DNA from: Bacteroidales bacterium
GTDB taxonomy: Bacteria; Bacteroidota; Bacteroidia; Bacteroidales; Tenuifilaceae
Direction of reading: 5' to 3'
Assembly: GCA_020636835.1 (NCBI GenBank)
Contig: JACJXC010000005.1
Span: 186,001-250,000 of the forward strand
Length of the DNA: 64,000 nucleotides
This document shows positions 25,452 through 35,159 of this stretch, in pieces (positions within the stretch are counted from its first letter, which is position 1; each line of letters starts with the position of its first letter). Made by a program: the position numbers and the translations under genes. The notes beneath the pieces were generated by a model. It was not told the DNA's origin. It searched no databases and saw only the letters and a list, made by a program, of their open reading frames with translations.

Positions 25452-28361
25452 ATGTCAAAAACACATTGTAAAGGTATGCATTCGTTAAAATTAGTTTTGG
25501 TAATTATCTCATTCCTCTTCGGGCAAACATTAATAGCGCAAAATGGGTTTATCCGGGGCACCGTGTTCGACGAAACCACTGGCGAAACCCTTCCGGGCGT
25601 AACGGTACTAGTTGAAGGAACAACAAACGGAACCACTACCGATTTCGACGGGAAATTCGGCCTAAGCTGCACTCCGGGCTTATATAACCTCCGAATATCA
25701 TTCATTTCGTACGAAACCATCCTGCTCAAGGATATCGAGGTTAAACCCACCGAGGCTACCATTCTGAATAACCTTCAGCTAAAAGAGGCCAAAATTGAAC
25801 TTGCGGCCGTTACCGTAACTCATCGTGTTGTAAAAAATACCGAGGCATCGCTAATGACCCTCAAGCACAAATCGGGTACACTTGTGGACGGAATATCCGC
25901 CGCAAACTTTAGAAAAATTGGCGATACCGACGCCGCATCGTCCATGAAACGCATTACAGGTGTTTCCGTGGAGGATGGCAAGTACATTTTCGTCAGGGGG
26001 CTCGGCGACCGATACACCAAAACAATCCTGAACGGGGTGGATATTCCCGGCCTCGACCCCGACCGGAACACCCTGCAAATGGATCTATTCCCCACCAATG
26101 TGATTGACAATATTGTGGTTCACAAAACATTCAGCGCCGAGCTACCCGCCGATTTTACGGGCGGTGTAGTTGACATCGAGACCAAAGATTTTCCGGAAGA
26201 GAAATCGGGAAATATCTCGGTAAGCATGGGCTACAACCCCAACATGCACTTCAACAACCAATACTTAACATACAAAGGGGGCAGTACCGACTTTTTGGGC
26301 TTCGACGATGGAACCAGAGCCATCCCGGCATGTACAAACATCCCCCTATTCTCCGAGGTCATTGGGAATCCGAATGGAACCAAAGCGCAACGGTACAAGG
26401 AAATACTATCGAACTTTAACCCCACCATGGGCACCACACAGCAAAACAGCTTTATGAACTACGGATTCGGCATAAGCTATGGAAACCAATACGCCAAAGG
26501 CAACAAAACCTGGGGCGTAAATGCTGCATTCGCATACAAGAACAACACCGAGTTCTTCGAAAACGCCGAGGAGGGCAAATACGAAGTAATACAGGGCGAT
26601 GCTACCGGCAAACTTGAAACTACCGAAAGTCAAATAGGGAATTACGGGGTTAACAATGTCTTAATAAGCGGACTACTGGGCATTGCCCTGAAAACCGAAA
26701 AGGCCAAGTACCGAATCAATATCCTACACCTACAAAACGGGGAATCAAAAGCCGGTGTATTCAACTACGACAAAGCCAACGACGGAACAATTTTTGGAGG
26801 AAAACAGCACAACCTGGAATACAACCAACGCTCGTTAACCAATCTGCTTATTAATGGGAAGCACTTCAGCGAAAGTTGGGAAGTTAACTGGAAAATAGCC
26901 CCAACCCTGTCGGTAAGTAACAATCCGGACATCCGGTTTACCCGGTACAAAATTGAGGACAACAACTACATCATAGGTACCGAATCGGGGTTCCCGGAGC
27001 GAATCTGGCGCAAACTGCAGGAAGTAAACCTTGCCAGCACAGTGCTCGCCACCAAGGAGTTCGATTTTAACGGCAGCAAATCGAAACTACGGTTTGGAGG
27101 CGCATACACCTATAAAAGCAGAAACTACTCCATCCTAAACTACGCCATAAACATCCGGAATGTTCAACTAACAGGCAACCCCGATGAGATATTCAGCCCG
27201 GAAAACCTATGGCCAATGAATGGCTCCATTACCGAAGGAACAACCTACGAGGTTCCCTTTATCCCCCGAAACACCAATAAGTTTGATGCCAACAGCTACA
27301 ATGCGGCCACCTTTATATCGTGGGAATTTAGCCCATTCAGCAAGCTCAAAGCAATAATGGGAGTTAGAGCCGAAAAATACGTTCAACGCTACACCGGCGA
27401 GAACCAGCTAGGCACCATTCAACTCAACAACGATGAGGTAGTAAACAAGCTCGACTTCTTCCCCACCATAAACCTTATTTACGCCATTACAGAGAAACAA
27501 AACATCCGGTTCTCGTTTTCACAAACCATTGCCCGCCCCTCGTTCAAGGAGCTATCGTATGCCGAGATATTCGACCCCATATCGGGGCGAACGTTTATTG
27601 GCGGGTTATTCCGCGATGCCAACGACCTGGCCGGCATTGAGTACTGGAACGGAAACCTCAGGAGTAGCAATATAACAAACCTCGACCTACGCTGGGAGCT
27701 GTTCCAGAAAAATGGGCAAACCATCTCGTTAGGCGCATTCTATAAAGACTTTAAAAACCCCATCGAAATTGTGCAATTCTCCACTATGCCGGGAGCGTAC
27801 CAGCCCCGCAATGTTGGTGACGGACAGGTTCTGGGAAGCGAAATTGAGCTAAGACAAAGCCTTGAGTTCATCAGCGCATCGCTCAAAAACATCAATATCA
27901 GCACAAACGTAACTGTTTCGCAATCGAAAATAAAAATGAGTAACACCGAATACGAATCGCGCGTTGCCTACGCCATACAGGGTCAATCCATCGACAAGTA
28001 CAGGGAAATGGCCGGACAGGCTCCATACATCATCAATGCAGGAATAGCATACGATGGTGGCGAACGGGGTATATGGAAAAATCTGGAATTCGGTCTTTAC
28101 TATAACGTACAAGGACGCACTCTGCTTTACGTAGGGCTAGCCGACAGACCCGATATTTACACGCAACCCTTCCACAGCCTCAACTTCAACCTCAACAAAA
28201 ACCTTGGAAAGGATAATAAAGTACAAGTTGGCATCAAAATTGATAACATCCTAAATAGCGCCCGAGAATCGGTATTCGACTCATTCAACGCCGAAGACAA
28301 ACCCTTCTCGAAACGCAGCTCAGGGCTAACGTACCAACTAAAATTAACCTACAAAATTTGA
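25452..28361 (+). CDS. TonB-dependent receptor with carboxypeptidase-regulatory domain
   Basis: This 969-residue outer-membrane receptor has a signal peptide ending TLIAQ (an alternative start is nine codons in, 25476). A CarboxypepD_reg domain follows (about 34-120; IRGTVFDETTGETLPGVTV), then a plug (about 150-270; ITGVSVEDGKYIFVRGLGDR, VDIPGLDPDRN) and a large barrel ending in LKLTYKI. The plug signature VRGLGDRYTKTILNG marks a distinct subfamily that is not SusC. The gene lies 66 bases after the surface lipoprotein gene and probably forms one uptake system with it, sharing the Pho-box-like promoter. A terminator follows. Confidence 0.93.
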   Translation: MSKTHCKGMHSLKLVLVIISFLFGQTLIAQNGFIRGTVFDETTGETLPGVTVLVEGTTNGTTTDFDGKFGLSCTPGLYNLRISFISYETILLKDIEVKPTEATILNNLQLKEAKIELAAVTVTHRVVKNTEASLMTLKHKSGTLVDGISAANFRKIGDTDAASSMKRITGVSVEDGKYIFVRGLGDRYTKTILNGVDIPGLDPDRNTLQMDLFPTNVIDNIVVHKTFSAELPADFTGGVVDIETKDFPEEKSGNISVSMGYNPNMHFNNQYLTYKGGSTDFLGFDDGTRAIPACTNIPLFSEVIGNPNGTKAQRYKEILSNFNPTMGTTQQNSFMNYGFGISYGNQYAKGNKTWGVNAAFAYKNNTEFFENAEEGKYEVIQGDATGKLETTESQIGNYGVNNVLISGLLGIALKTEKAKYRINILHLQNGESKAGVFNYDKANDGTIFGGKQHNLEYNQRSLTNLLINGKHFSESWEVNWKIAPTLSVSNNPDIRFTRYKIEDNNYIIGTESGFPERIWRKLQEVNLASTVLATKEFDFNGSKSKLRFGGAYTYKSRNYSILNYAINIRNVQLTGNPDEIFSPENLWPMNGSITEGTTYEVPFIPRNTNKFDANSYNAATFISWEFSPFSKLKAIMGVRAEKYVQRYTGENQLGTIQLNNDEVVNKLDFFPTINLIYAITEKQNIRFSFSQTIARPSFKELSYAEIFDPISGRTFIGGLFRDANDLAGIEYWNGNLRSSNITNLDLRWELFQKNGQTISLGAFYKDFKNPIEIVQFSTMPGAYQPRNVGDGQVLGSEIELRQSLEFISASLKNINISTNVTVSQSKIKMSNTEYESRVAYAIQGQSIDKYREMAGQAPYIINAGIAYDGGERGIWKNLEFGLYYNVQGRTLLYVGLADRPDIYTQPFHSLNFNLNKNLGKDNKVQVGIKIDNILNSARESVFDSFNAEDKPFSKRSSGLTYQLKLTYKI

Positions 28362-28382
28362 TGTAAAATTGGCTATCTACGG

Positions 28383-28416
28383 ACAGGGAAGACATTTCTT
28401 CCCTGTTTTTTTTTTG
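28383..28416 (+). terminator. Terminator after the lipoprotein/TonB operon
   Basis: A perfect 10-bp stem (ACAGGGAAGA/TCTTCCCTGT) with a CATT loop is followed by ten or more Ts. Confidence 0.92.
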
Positions 28417-28538
28417 TAAAAAACACTAGCATACCACTTTTTTAAACTATTGCATACGAAATGCTCAACAACAAAGACACTCGATTTTATAAACTAACTG
28501 AGCAAATAAGCAACAATAATGTATATAAATAAAGGCAC

Positions 28539-28546
28539 TATATTTG
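28539..28546 (+). promoter_or_regulatory. -7 element of the SIMPL gene
   Basis: TATATTTG matches the consensus and lies 44 bases before the start codon. I see no TTTG at the right spacing and no TTAACA array. Confidence 0.4.
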
Positions 28547-28590
28547 TAACAAAGTAGGATCTCAAAACCAATTTAATAATCAACAAACAG

Positions 28591-29289
28591 ATGAAAAAAC
28601 TTCTTTTGATATTGGCAACTCTAATCCCGTTAATTGCGCTAGGCCAACCCGGGGAAAAGAATTTTATCGATCAGAATTACATTGAGGTAACCGGCAAATC
28701 GGAAATGGAAATAACGCCCGATAGGATTTACCTTAGGGTTATACTCAACGAAAAGGATACAAAGAATAAAGTATCGGTGCCCGAGCTCGAAACCCAAATG
28801 GTAGATAAACTGAAGGAAATCGGCATTGATGTAGATAAAAACCTATTCATCAAGGACATTACGAGTAACTTCAAGTTTTACCTATTGGCCAAAAAGGACA
28901 TATTCCTATCGAAGGAGTACCAAGTAGTGGTAACCGATGGGAAAACCGCCAGCCGGGTATTCGTTGAGCTTGAAAAAATTGGCATCTCGAACGTATCTAT
29001 CGAGAAACTCGATCATAGCAAGATGGAGGAATTCAGGAAAGAGACCAAAGTAAACGCCATTAAATCGGCCAAGCAGAAAGCCGAATTCTTGGCAATTGCG
29101 GTTGATCAAAACATCGGCAAAGCGCTATACATCCAAGAGCTCGACAATTTCGGTCAGTTCCCCAGAACTACCAACAGCATAATGATTCGAGGTAAATCGA
29201 GCATGTACGGATCGAAGGCAGAACTAGATGTTGATTTCGAAAAAATCAAAATAGAGTACTCCATACTTTGCCGGTTTGAACTAAAGTAA
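28591..29289 (+). CDS. SIMPL (DUF541) domain exported protein
   Basis: This 232-residue protein has a signal peptide (1-18, ending ALGQ). One SIMPL/DUF541 domain follows (about 28-225; YIEVTGKSEMEITPDRIYLRV, then KVNAIKSAKQKAEFLA and LDVDFEKIKIEYSI). Family members are periplasmic or surface proteins of uncertain role in stress tolerance. The gene is single, with its own -7 element and a shared bidirectional terminator at the 3' end. Confidence 0.88.
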   Translation: MKKLLLILATLIPLIALGQPGEKNFIDQNYIEVTGKSEMEITPDRIYLRVILNEKDTKNKVSVPELETQMVDKLKEIGIDVDKNLFIKDITSNFKFYLLAKKDIFLSKEYQVVVTDGKTASRVFVELEKIGISNVSIEKLDHSKMEEFRKETKVNAIKSAKQKAEFLAIAVDQNIGKALYIQELDNFGQFPRTTNSIMIRGKSSMYGSKAELDVDFEKIKIEYSILCRFELK

Positions 29290-29322
29290 ACAACAGGTTC
29301 TTGTATCTATTTAGATAAATTC

Positions 29323-29353
29323 AAAAAAAAGTCCACAGTACTGTGGACTTTTT
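29323..29353. terminator. Bidirectional terminator between the SIMPL and C25 peptidase genes
   Basis: The near-perfect palindrome AAGTCCACAG-TA-CTGTGGACTT is flanked by an A run and a T run, between convergent genes. Confidence 0.92.
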
Positions 29354-29372
29354 CGCTTTACATACAATCAAT

Positions 29373-32300
29373 CTAGTATTTTACAAACCTTTTATTTATT
29401 GGCTCTTTCTCATCCTCAATGGAAATAATATAGATGCCTTTACCAAGGTCGCCCACCTCAATATCGGATGATAGCGTGGTGATGGTCTGTGTTTTAACCA
29501 CTCGTCCCTGAACGTCGTATATCTTCATCGGGATAGCACCCTCAACGCCATTAAGTTGAATGGTTAACCTATCGCATACGGGATTGGGGAAAATTGTAAC
29601 GATATCATTCGTCTCGTTACCCAGTTTCTGAGCCATAATTGTAGGATAGGTGTCGTCTGCACGACGGTCGGCAATGCTCACCGTGTAGTCCTCAACCTCA
29701 CCATAGCTAAATGTTTCGCAAGCGGTTTGAGCAGCATTGTATTTCATACTAACACGCATACGGGTACTTCCGGTAATTGCTGTGGTTGGAATTGTAACAC
29801 TGGCCGATAGGGTTTCGCTACTCGACGACGATCCGCTAACCACCTGTTCGTCTGTAGCAAAAATTCCATCCTGATTATAGTCAATCCAAACAGCCCAATA
29901 CTCAGTGTAAGCAGTACTCTTGAAACCGGCACTCATATAGATGGTATATGAACCGCCCAATGCAACGCTACCAACCATACTGGTATTATCCTTATAGCCA
30001 CCATCGCTCAACGATGTATTATCGATTCCAGCAAACTGAACAAGATCAATCCACTCGTACGACACATTGCTACCCTTAGAGGTACAATACGATACGCTTC
30101 CCGAAAGAGTGGTAAAGCTTACCTGCGAGCCATACGCAGTCCCGGCACTATTTGTAGCATAAGCCCTCACGTAGTAGGTTGTATTCTCCTCAAGTCCAGG
30201 CATATTTGCCACAAACGATCCAGTACCCGATCCACTAACCACCTTACTATTTGCAATGGTAGGGTTGGTGTATGTACTGTAGCAAATGCCCCTTGCGGTA
30301 ACAGTGGCACCACCATCGGCTGTTACATTTCCTCCACTGGCAGCTCCGCTCGAAGTAATACCCGAAATGCTGGCAGTTGTAACAGTTGGAAGGTCAATTG
30401 CGGATGTACTTCCGGTAATGGAGATATTATCGACATACCAATAATCGATTTGATAAAGGTTTCCATCAATCACCAGGGCAAAATAGGTAGTTGCCGAGTT
30501 CAAATTAGTGGTAACGGTTACATTTACAGTTGCGGCGCTAATATTCGAACTACCTGTAGCAACAGACCAATCGGTATTTGTCCATGTAGATTTGTCGTTC
30601 GAGGTTTGAACCCTTAGAGTTGCTCCCGAGCCATAGGCATCGAGCATGTGCCTAAACGAGAAGGTAACCTGGTTTACCCCTACAGTATTGATGGCAGGCG
30701 TAATAAAGCGGGAGGTTCCCGATGGTACATTCTGATAGGTACACTTCATCTCATAAGCAGCACCACCAGCATTCGCGGTATTCGAAACCGACCACCGCTC
30801 GGTAATGCTTGTTCCCGTATTCTGAGTAGTCCAATTGGCAGGAATAGATGATGTTGTGAAATTCTCCGAAACAGGCAACGGCAAGCCCCCTTCGATGCCC
30901 TGCGTGGTAAAAGTTTGAGTTGCGGAGTAACTGCTACTTCCATAGCTATTCTTAGCCCTAACACTCCACTCGTAGGTTGAGTTTGATGCCAATCCGGTTA
31001 CGCTGTAGCTTGTGCTTGCTACATTATAGGTTGCATAAGCCCCACCCTGCGGCCGAATTTGAACATCGTACGATGTTGCGCCACTAGCCGCACTCCAAGC
31101 CAACTTTGCCCCACTTGTTGTGATACCCGACGTGGACAAGCCGCTAGGAGTCGTAGGAATGGTGGGCGAAGCCCCAACGTTAACCGTAGCCTGATATGTT
31201 CCATAATTGTACGCAGTAACGGTAACTATTGCTGTTCCGCTAGTAAAATTATGGTTTACCGATGCAACACCCGACGAATTTGTAAGTGCGCTGTACGAAA
31301 CACCATTCTGATATAAAGCGACACGAGCATTTGCCACTGCGATACCGTTGGAGGTTACAGTAACACTGTAGGTACTACTTGTTACATCGCCAGCACTTAC
31401 AGTAATTGCTTTAGGAGTATTGGTTCGAACCTGCAACGAGGCATCGCCAAAGATAGTCCATGTTTGGAATGTTTCGCGGGTATCGGTGTTGGAATACTGC
31501 TCGGCAAGCATCAGAACATTCCCATTAAAGGTAATAGACCCAAAGGTAGTGCGCTGATCGCTAGCGGTAGTATTGGTTCCATCGCCAGGATTTGAGGTAT
31601 AGTTGTAACCTCCAATCAGAATATCGTTAAAGTAATCCTGACCACGCATCGGAGGTTGCCAGGGTTGATTTATGGTTGACATGATGGTTGCCACAGCGCC
31701 CCCATTCTCCTTTTTAAGCCAAGCCTCGGCAAAGCAATCGCCGGTAGTTCTGTGAAACTTACCGTTAACACAGGCCACCGAAAAAATAATGGGAAGCATA
31801 TTTCCATTTGTTGACGCATTGATATTGGTATTACTATACCCACTGGTAACAAATGTGGTTTCGGAACCGTGACCGCAATAGTTGATAAGGCTAACGCCCG
31901 AATTAACCGACGAGGCCACACCCGAAGCCGTAGCACTCGATTGGTACTGGCTAGCCACGTTGGTATAGGTATATTCCAGCAACTTATTATTCTTAATATA
32001 ATCCATGTGAGTATAATCGGCCTCACCATCGTCGCCGCTACCAGAACCTTCGCCCGACGCAATCCCTAGCGCTTTCTTATACCAAGTTCCGTTCATATCG
32101 GGATTCTTCTCGTAATTAATGGCTTTATTCACCTGAACAGTAACCTGAGCGGCACTGTTTGCCGAGAAACGGCCAATAATCAACTCTGGGTAGTAATCGC
32201 TTCCGGCCACACAGCCCATGTACGGATCGGTTGGTGCGCTGGAGGATGTTCCTAAATCCGATTTAATATCGGCCCAATCGCCCACCAACTGAACATACAG

Positions 32301-33173
32301 TAGGTTTGGATTGCTGCTGTATGCGCTCTGAATATTCGATTTAACATTGGTACCGGTTGCCACCTGAAGGGTATTAACCTTAAAGCCTTTCTGCCGTTTC
32401 CAATCGATATAGGGCTGAATGGCCGATGCGTCGCGCGATGTGTAAATCACCAGCATCTCTCCAAACTCAGCAATCTGATTGGAAAATTTGGCAGCCGAAT
32501 AGTTGATATATAACGATTTATATACACCATCCACAGCCCTATCGATATATGTGGGCTTATTCAACAGCGGATTGGTCGATTTACTTTTATCGTCCTTTAC
32601 AATCACCTTAAAATTCCGATACACACGCAATGTATTGGTTACAGCATTGTAACGGAAAGGATACGCATACACATTCACACCACGGGTATCCCTAAAAATA
32701 AAAGGCTCTGTGCTCTCGGCAATACTTTCGGGATACCATGCGTTCACCCTCGACTCGGGGGCTATAATGTATGGGATCGATTTGGGATCCTGCTGGCGGT
32801 AAATGGTACCACGCGAAGGAAGTAATGGATTTTCCAACTTTACATCGATGTAATCACCCTCTTCCACTTCAACTTGAATATCATTCTGATCGTTTAATTG
32901 TAACGTAGCGCTAAGCATAGGCAATTCGGCAAATCCCTTTTTATTGGTATTAACCCCATGATTAAACTCAATGGTAGAATACTTAACACCATTAATCGTA
33001 ACCGCATTAACGCAGAACGTATCGATGGCAAAACTAAGGGATCGCTCACCTTTGGTAGCACTATAGCTCACGGTGTAATCCTTATGGCTTTTTGATGCAC
33101 TTTGCGCGAAAGCGGTGGTAACAATCGCTGCAAATAGAATTGTAAGTAAATTTTTTCTTGTAATGTTTCTCAT
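29373..33173 (-). CDS. Gingipain-type C25 cysteine peptidase with type IX secretion tail
   Basis: This 1266-residue secreted protease has a signal peptide (1-23, ending AFAQ), a C25 propeptide (to about 205) and a catalytic domain (about 225-590). Catalytic His lies in YCGHGSET (about 434) and catalytic Cys in FSVACVNGKF (about 468). Downstream are an Ig-like unit, an FN3 domain (about 682-770, AKLAWSAASGATSYDVQI) and an adhesin/MAM-like domain (about 775-930). A second FN3-like unit, a GEVED domain (about 1035-1180, WIDYNQDGIFATDE to YGEVEDYTV) and a Por tail (about 1195-1266, IFPNPVCDRLTI to GKGIYIISIEDE) complete it. It should be secreted by the type IX system and attached to the surface; the secretion genes are not in this window. 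Confidence 0.94.
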   Translation of the reverse strand: MRNITRKNLLTILFAAIVTTAFAQSASKSHKDYTVSYSATKGERSLSFAIDTFCVNAVTINGVKYSTIEFNHGVNTNKKGFAELPMLSATLQLNDQNDIQVEVEEGDYIDVKLENPLLPSRGTIYRQQDPKSIPYIIAPESRVNAWYPESIAESTEPFIFRDTRGVNVYAYPFRYNAVTNTLRVYRNFKVIVKDDKSKSTNPLLNKPTYIDRAVDGVYKSLYINYSAAKFSNQIAEFGEMLVIYTSRDASAIQPYIDWKRQKGFKVNTLQVATGTNVKSNIQSAYSSNPNLLYVQLVGDWADIKSDLGTSSSAPTDPYMGCVAGSDYYPELIIGRFSANSAAQVTVQVNKAINYEKNPDMNGTWYKKALGIASGEGSGSGDDGEADYTHMDYIKNNKLLEYTYTNVASQYQSSATASGVASSVNSGVSLINYCGHGSETTFVTSGYSNTNINASTNGNMLPIIFSVACVNGKFHRTTGDCFAEAWLKKENGGAVATIMSTINQPWQPPMRGQDYFNDILIGGYNYTSNPGDGTNTTASDQRTTFGSITFNGNVLMLAEQYSNTDTRETFQTWTIFGDASLQVRTNTPKAITVSAGDVTSSTYSVTVTSNGIAVANARVALYQNGVSYSALTNSSGVASVNHNFTSGTAIVTVTAYNYGTYQATVNVGASPTIPTTPSGLSTSGITTSGAKLAWSAASGATSYDVQIRPQGGAYATYNVASTSYSVTGLASNSTYEWSVRAKNSYGSSSYSATQTFTTQGIEGGLPLPVSENFTTSSIPANWTTQNTGTSITERWSVSNTANAGGAAYEMKCTYQNVPSGTSRFITPAINTVGVNQVTFSFRHMLDAYGSGATLRVQTSNDKSTWTNTDWSVATGSSNISAATVNVTVTTNLNSATTYFALVIDGNLYQIDYWYVDNISITGSTSAIDLPTVTTASISGITSSGAASGGNVTADGGATVTARGICYSTYTNPTIANSKVVSGSGTGSFVANMPGLEENTTYYVRAYATNSAGTAYGSQVSFTTLSGSVSYCTSKGSNVSYEWIDLVQFAGIDNTSLSDGGYKDNTSMVGSVALGGSYTIYMSAGFKSTAYTEYWAVWIDYNQDGIFATDEQVVSGSSSSSETLSASVTIPTTAITGSTRMRVSMKYNAAQTACETFSYGEVEDYTVSIADRRADDTYPTIMAQKLGNETNDIVTIFPNPVCDRLTIQLNGVEGAIPMKIYDVQGRVVKTQTITTLSSDIEVGDLGKGIYIISIEDEKEPINKRFVKY

Positions 33174-33660
33174 TGGTTGTTTGGTTTAAGTTCATTAAAA
33201 AGTTAAAACAATGAGCCGTAAAAATATACAACCAACAACAGGAGCAAACAGCAAGACTGCACAAAACAACCATCGACCGACAAACAACCAGTATCGACGA
33301 AAAAAAACAATTTATTATAAACTTTACAGTAACACACAACAGACAAAAATCCATAAAACTCACAAGATCAAATCTTTTCAGCCATTTCCAAACTACAATG
33401 AAGGTATTGCTAATAATAGAGTTACATTCGAAGCCATAACCCAATTAGAACGTTACCAAGCAATTCCAAAAACCACGCTACAACCAATGGTACCAATCCA
33501 CAAATTATTCACATATCAACGTATAAACATTTGCCACATTATGTTTCTTAACATATTCACGAAAGGCATATCGCACTTTGAAAATTCGATAAGTAACATT
33601 AATCTTGCATTCAATGAAACCAACAAATAACCAAATAATAACAAACAAAACCTTAAAACT
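33174..33660. other. AT-rich intergenic region between divergent genes
   Basis: It separates the C25 peptidase gene (minus) from rocD (plus). A long open frame at 33211-33630 is Lys/Asn/Thr/Gln-rich, has no recognisable domain and runs through the rocD promoter, so I do not call it a gene. No -7 element for the minus gene was found. Confidence 0.4.
33577..33607 (+). promoter_or_regulatory. Promoter of rocD
   Basis: TTTG (33577-33580), a 19-base spacer and TAATCTTG (33600-33607, one mismatch to TAnnTTTG) give the standard Bacteroidota layout. The leader to the ATG at 33661 would be about 47 bases. Confidence 0.6.
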
Positions 33661-34887
33661 ATGAGCAAAATGACACCAAACGACTACATTGCCCGCGAGG
33701 ATAAGTACGGCGCCCACAACTACCATCCACTTCCTGTGGTTTTGGAAAAAGGAAAAGGCGTTAAGGTATGGGACGTAGATGGAAAAGAGTACTACGATTT
33801 TCTTTCGGCATACTCAGCCGTTAACCAAGGCCACTGCCACCCAAAAATTGTAAAAGCATTAACCGATCAAGCACAGATTCTAACACTAACCTCCAGGGCT
33901 TTCTACAACAATATTCTGGGCGAATACGAGGAGTTTGTAACAAAGTATTTTGGTTACGACAAGGTGCTGCCTATGAACACTGGTGCTGAGGCTGATGAAA
34001 CAGCCCTTAAACTAGCACGTCGTTGGGGTGTTGTAAAGAAAGGCATACCTAACGATCAGGTTAAAATTATTTGCTGCGAGGGGAACTTCCACGGTCGTAC
34101 TATTACAATTATTACCATGTCCAACGACCCAGATTCATTCGCAAATTACGGCCCGCTAACACCTGGTTTTATCCGTATTCCATACAACGATTCCAGTGCG
34201 CTAGAAGAAGTTTTGAAAGAACATGGTAAAACCACCGCAGCATTCATACTTGAGCCAATCCAAGGCGAGGCTGGTGTATTTGTTCCAGACGAAGGTTACT
34301 TGAAAAAAACATACGAACTTTGTAAGAAAAACAACGTGCTTTTCATTGCCGATGAGGTTCAAACAGGTATTGCCCGTACTGGTAAAATGCTAGCTTGCGA
34401 CCACGAAGGTGTTCGTCCTGATATCCTTATCCTAGGTAAAGCCGTTTCTGGTGGTGTTATGCCAGTATCATGCGTTCTTGCCGATGACGAGATTATGCTA
34501 ACCATTAAGCCAGGTGAACACGGTTCAACATTCGGTGGTAACCCAGTTGCTTGTAAAGTAGCTATTGCTGCTCTTAACGTTATTAAAGACGAGAAACTAG
34601 CTGAAAACGCTGAGAAAATGGGTAAGATATTCCGCGACGAGATGAAAGCTATCAAAACCGAAATGATTGAACTTGTACGCGGGAAAGGACTCCTAAATGC
34701 TATTGTAATCCGCAATAAACCTGGCAAAACAGCTTGGGATGTTTGCTTGGCAATGGCCGAGAAAGGGGTTCTTGCTAAACCTACTCACGGAAACATCATC
34801 CGCTTTGCGCCTCCACTCGTTATTACCGAGGCCGAACTACGCGATGCCATTAGTCGTATTAAGGAGGCATTCAAACTATTTGAATAA
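33661..34887 (+). CDS. rocD: Ornithine aminotransferase
   Basis: This 408-residue PLP enzyme of class III aminotransferases converts ornithine plus 2-oxoglutarate to glutamate semialdehyde plus glutamate. It has DFLSAYSAVNQGHCHPKI (about 44-61), MNTGAEADETALKLARRWG, the cofactor Asp in IADEVQTGIARTG and the Schiff-base Lys in ILGKAVSGGVMP (about 260). Length and motifs match ornithine:oxo-acid transaminases more closely than acetylornithine or 4-aminobutyrate types. Codon choice changes here (many GGT, CGT, GCT and GTT), suggesting very high expression. It stands alone between a good promoter and a terminator. Confidence 0.93.
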   Translation: MSKMTPNDYIAREDKYGAHNYHPLPVVLEKGKGVKVWDVDGKEYYDFLSAYSAVNQGHCHPKIVKALTDQAQILTLTSRAFYNNILGEYEEFVTKYFGYDKVLPMNTGAEADETALKLARRWGVVKKGIPNDQVKIICCEGNFHGRTITIITMSNDPDSFANYGPLTPGFIRIPYNDSSALEEVLKEHGKTTAAFILEPIQGEAGVFVPDEGYLKKTYELCKKNNVLFIADEVQTGIARTGKMLACDHEGVRPDILILGKAVSGGVMPVSCVLADDEIMLTIKPGEHGSTFGGNPVACKVAIAALNVIKDEKLAENAEKMGKIFRDEMKAIKTEMIELVRGKGLLNAIVIRNKPGKTAWDVCLAMAEKGVLAKPTHGNIIRFAPPLVITEAELRDAISRIKEAFKLFE

Positions 34888-34906
34888 TCAACCACCTCAC
34901 ATAAAT

Positions 34907-34936
34907 AAAAAAAACAGCCCAAGGGCTGTTTTTTTT
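34907..34936 (+). terminator. Terminator after rocD
   Basis: ACAGCCC/GGGCTGT forms a short hairpin flanked by an A run and eight Ts. Confidence 0.88.
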
Positions 34937-35159
34937 ATTAAACCTTTGCTTCAAACTCGCATCTATTTACTCAAATAATACTCTTTATCGAACAACATAA
35001 AAACCCCATGCATCACTTTCGCCAAACGCAATGATTAAAATATGAACCAGCCTACCGGTAAGCCAAGTAGACTAGTTTCGCAGGCTTAAACTATTAAAAA
35101 AACGCAAATTTACAAATTAAATACTATTGATAATAAACCACTTAACAAATTACAAACAG

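Noticed and set aside
33211..33630. 139-codon plus-strand frame between the C25 peptidase and rocD genes
   Set aside because: The composition (Lys, Asn, Thr, Gln) is that of translated AT-rich spacer, and the rocD -33/-7 elements lie within it. No homologous domain was recognised. It remains a weak possibility.
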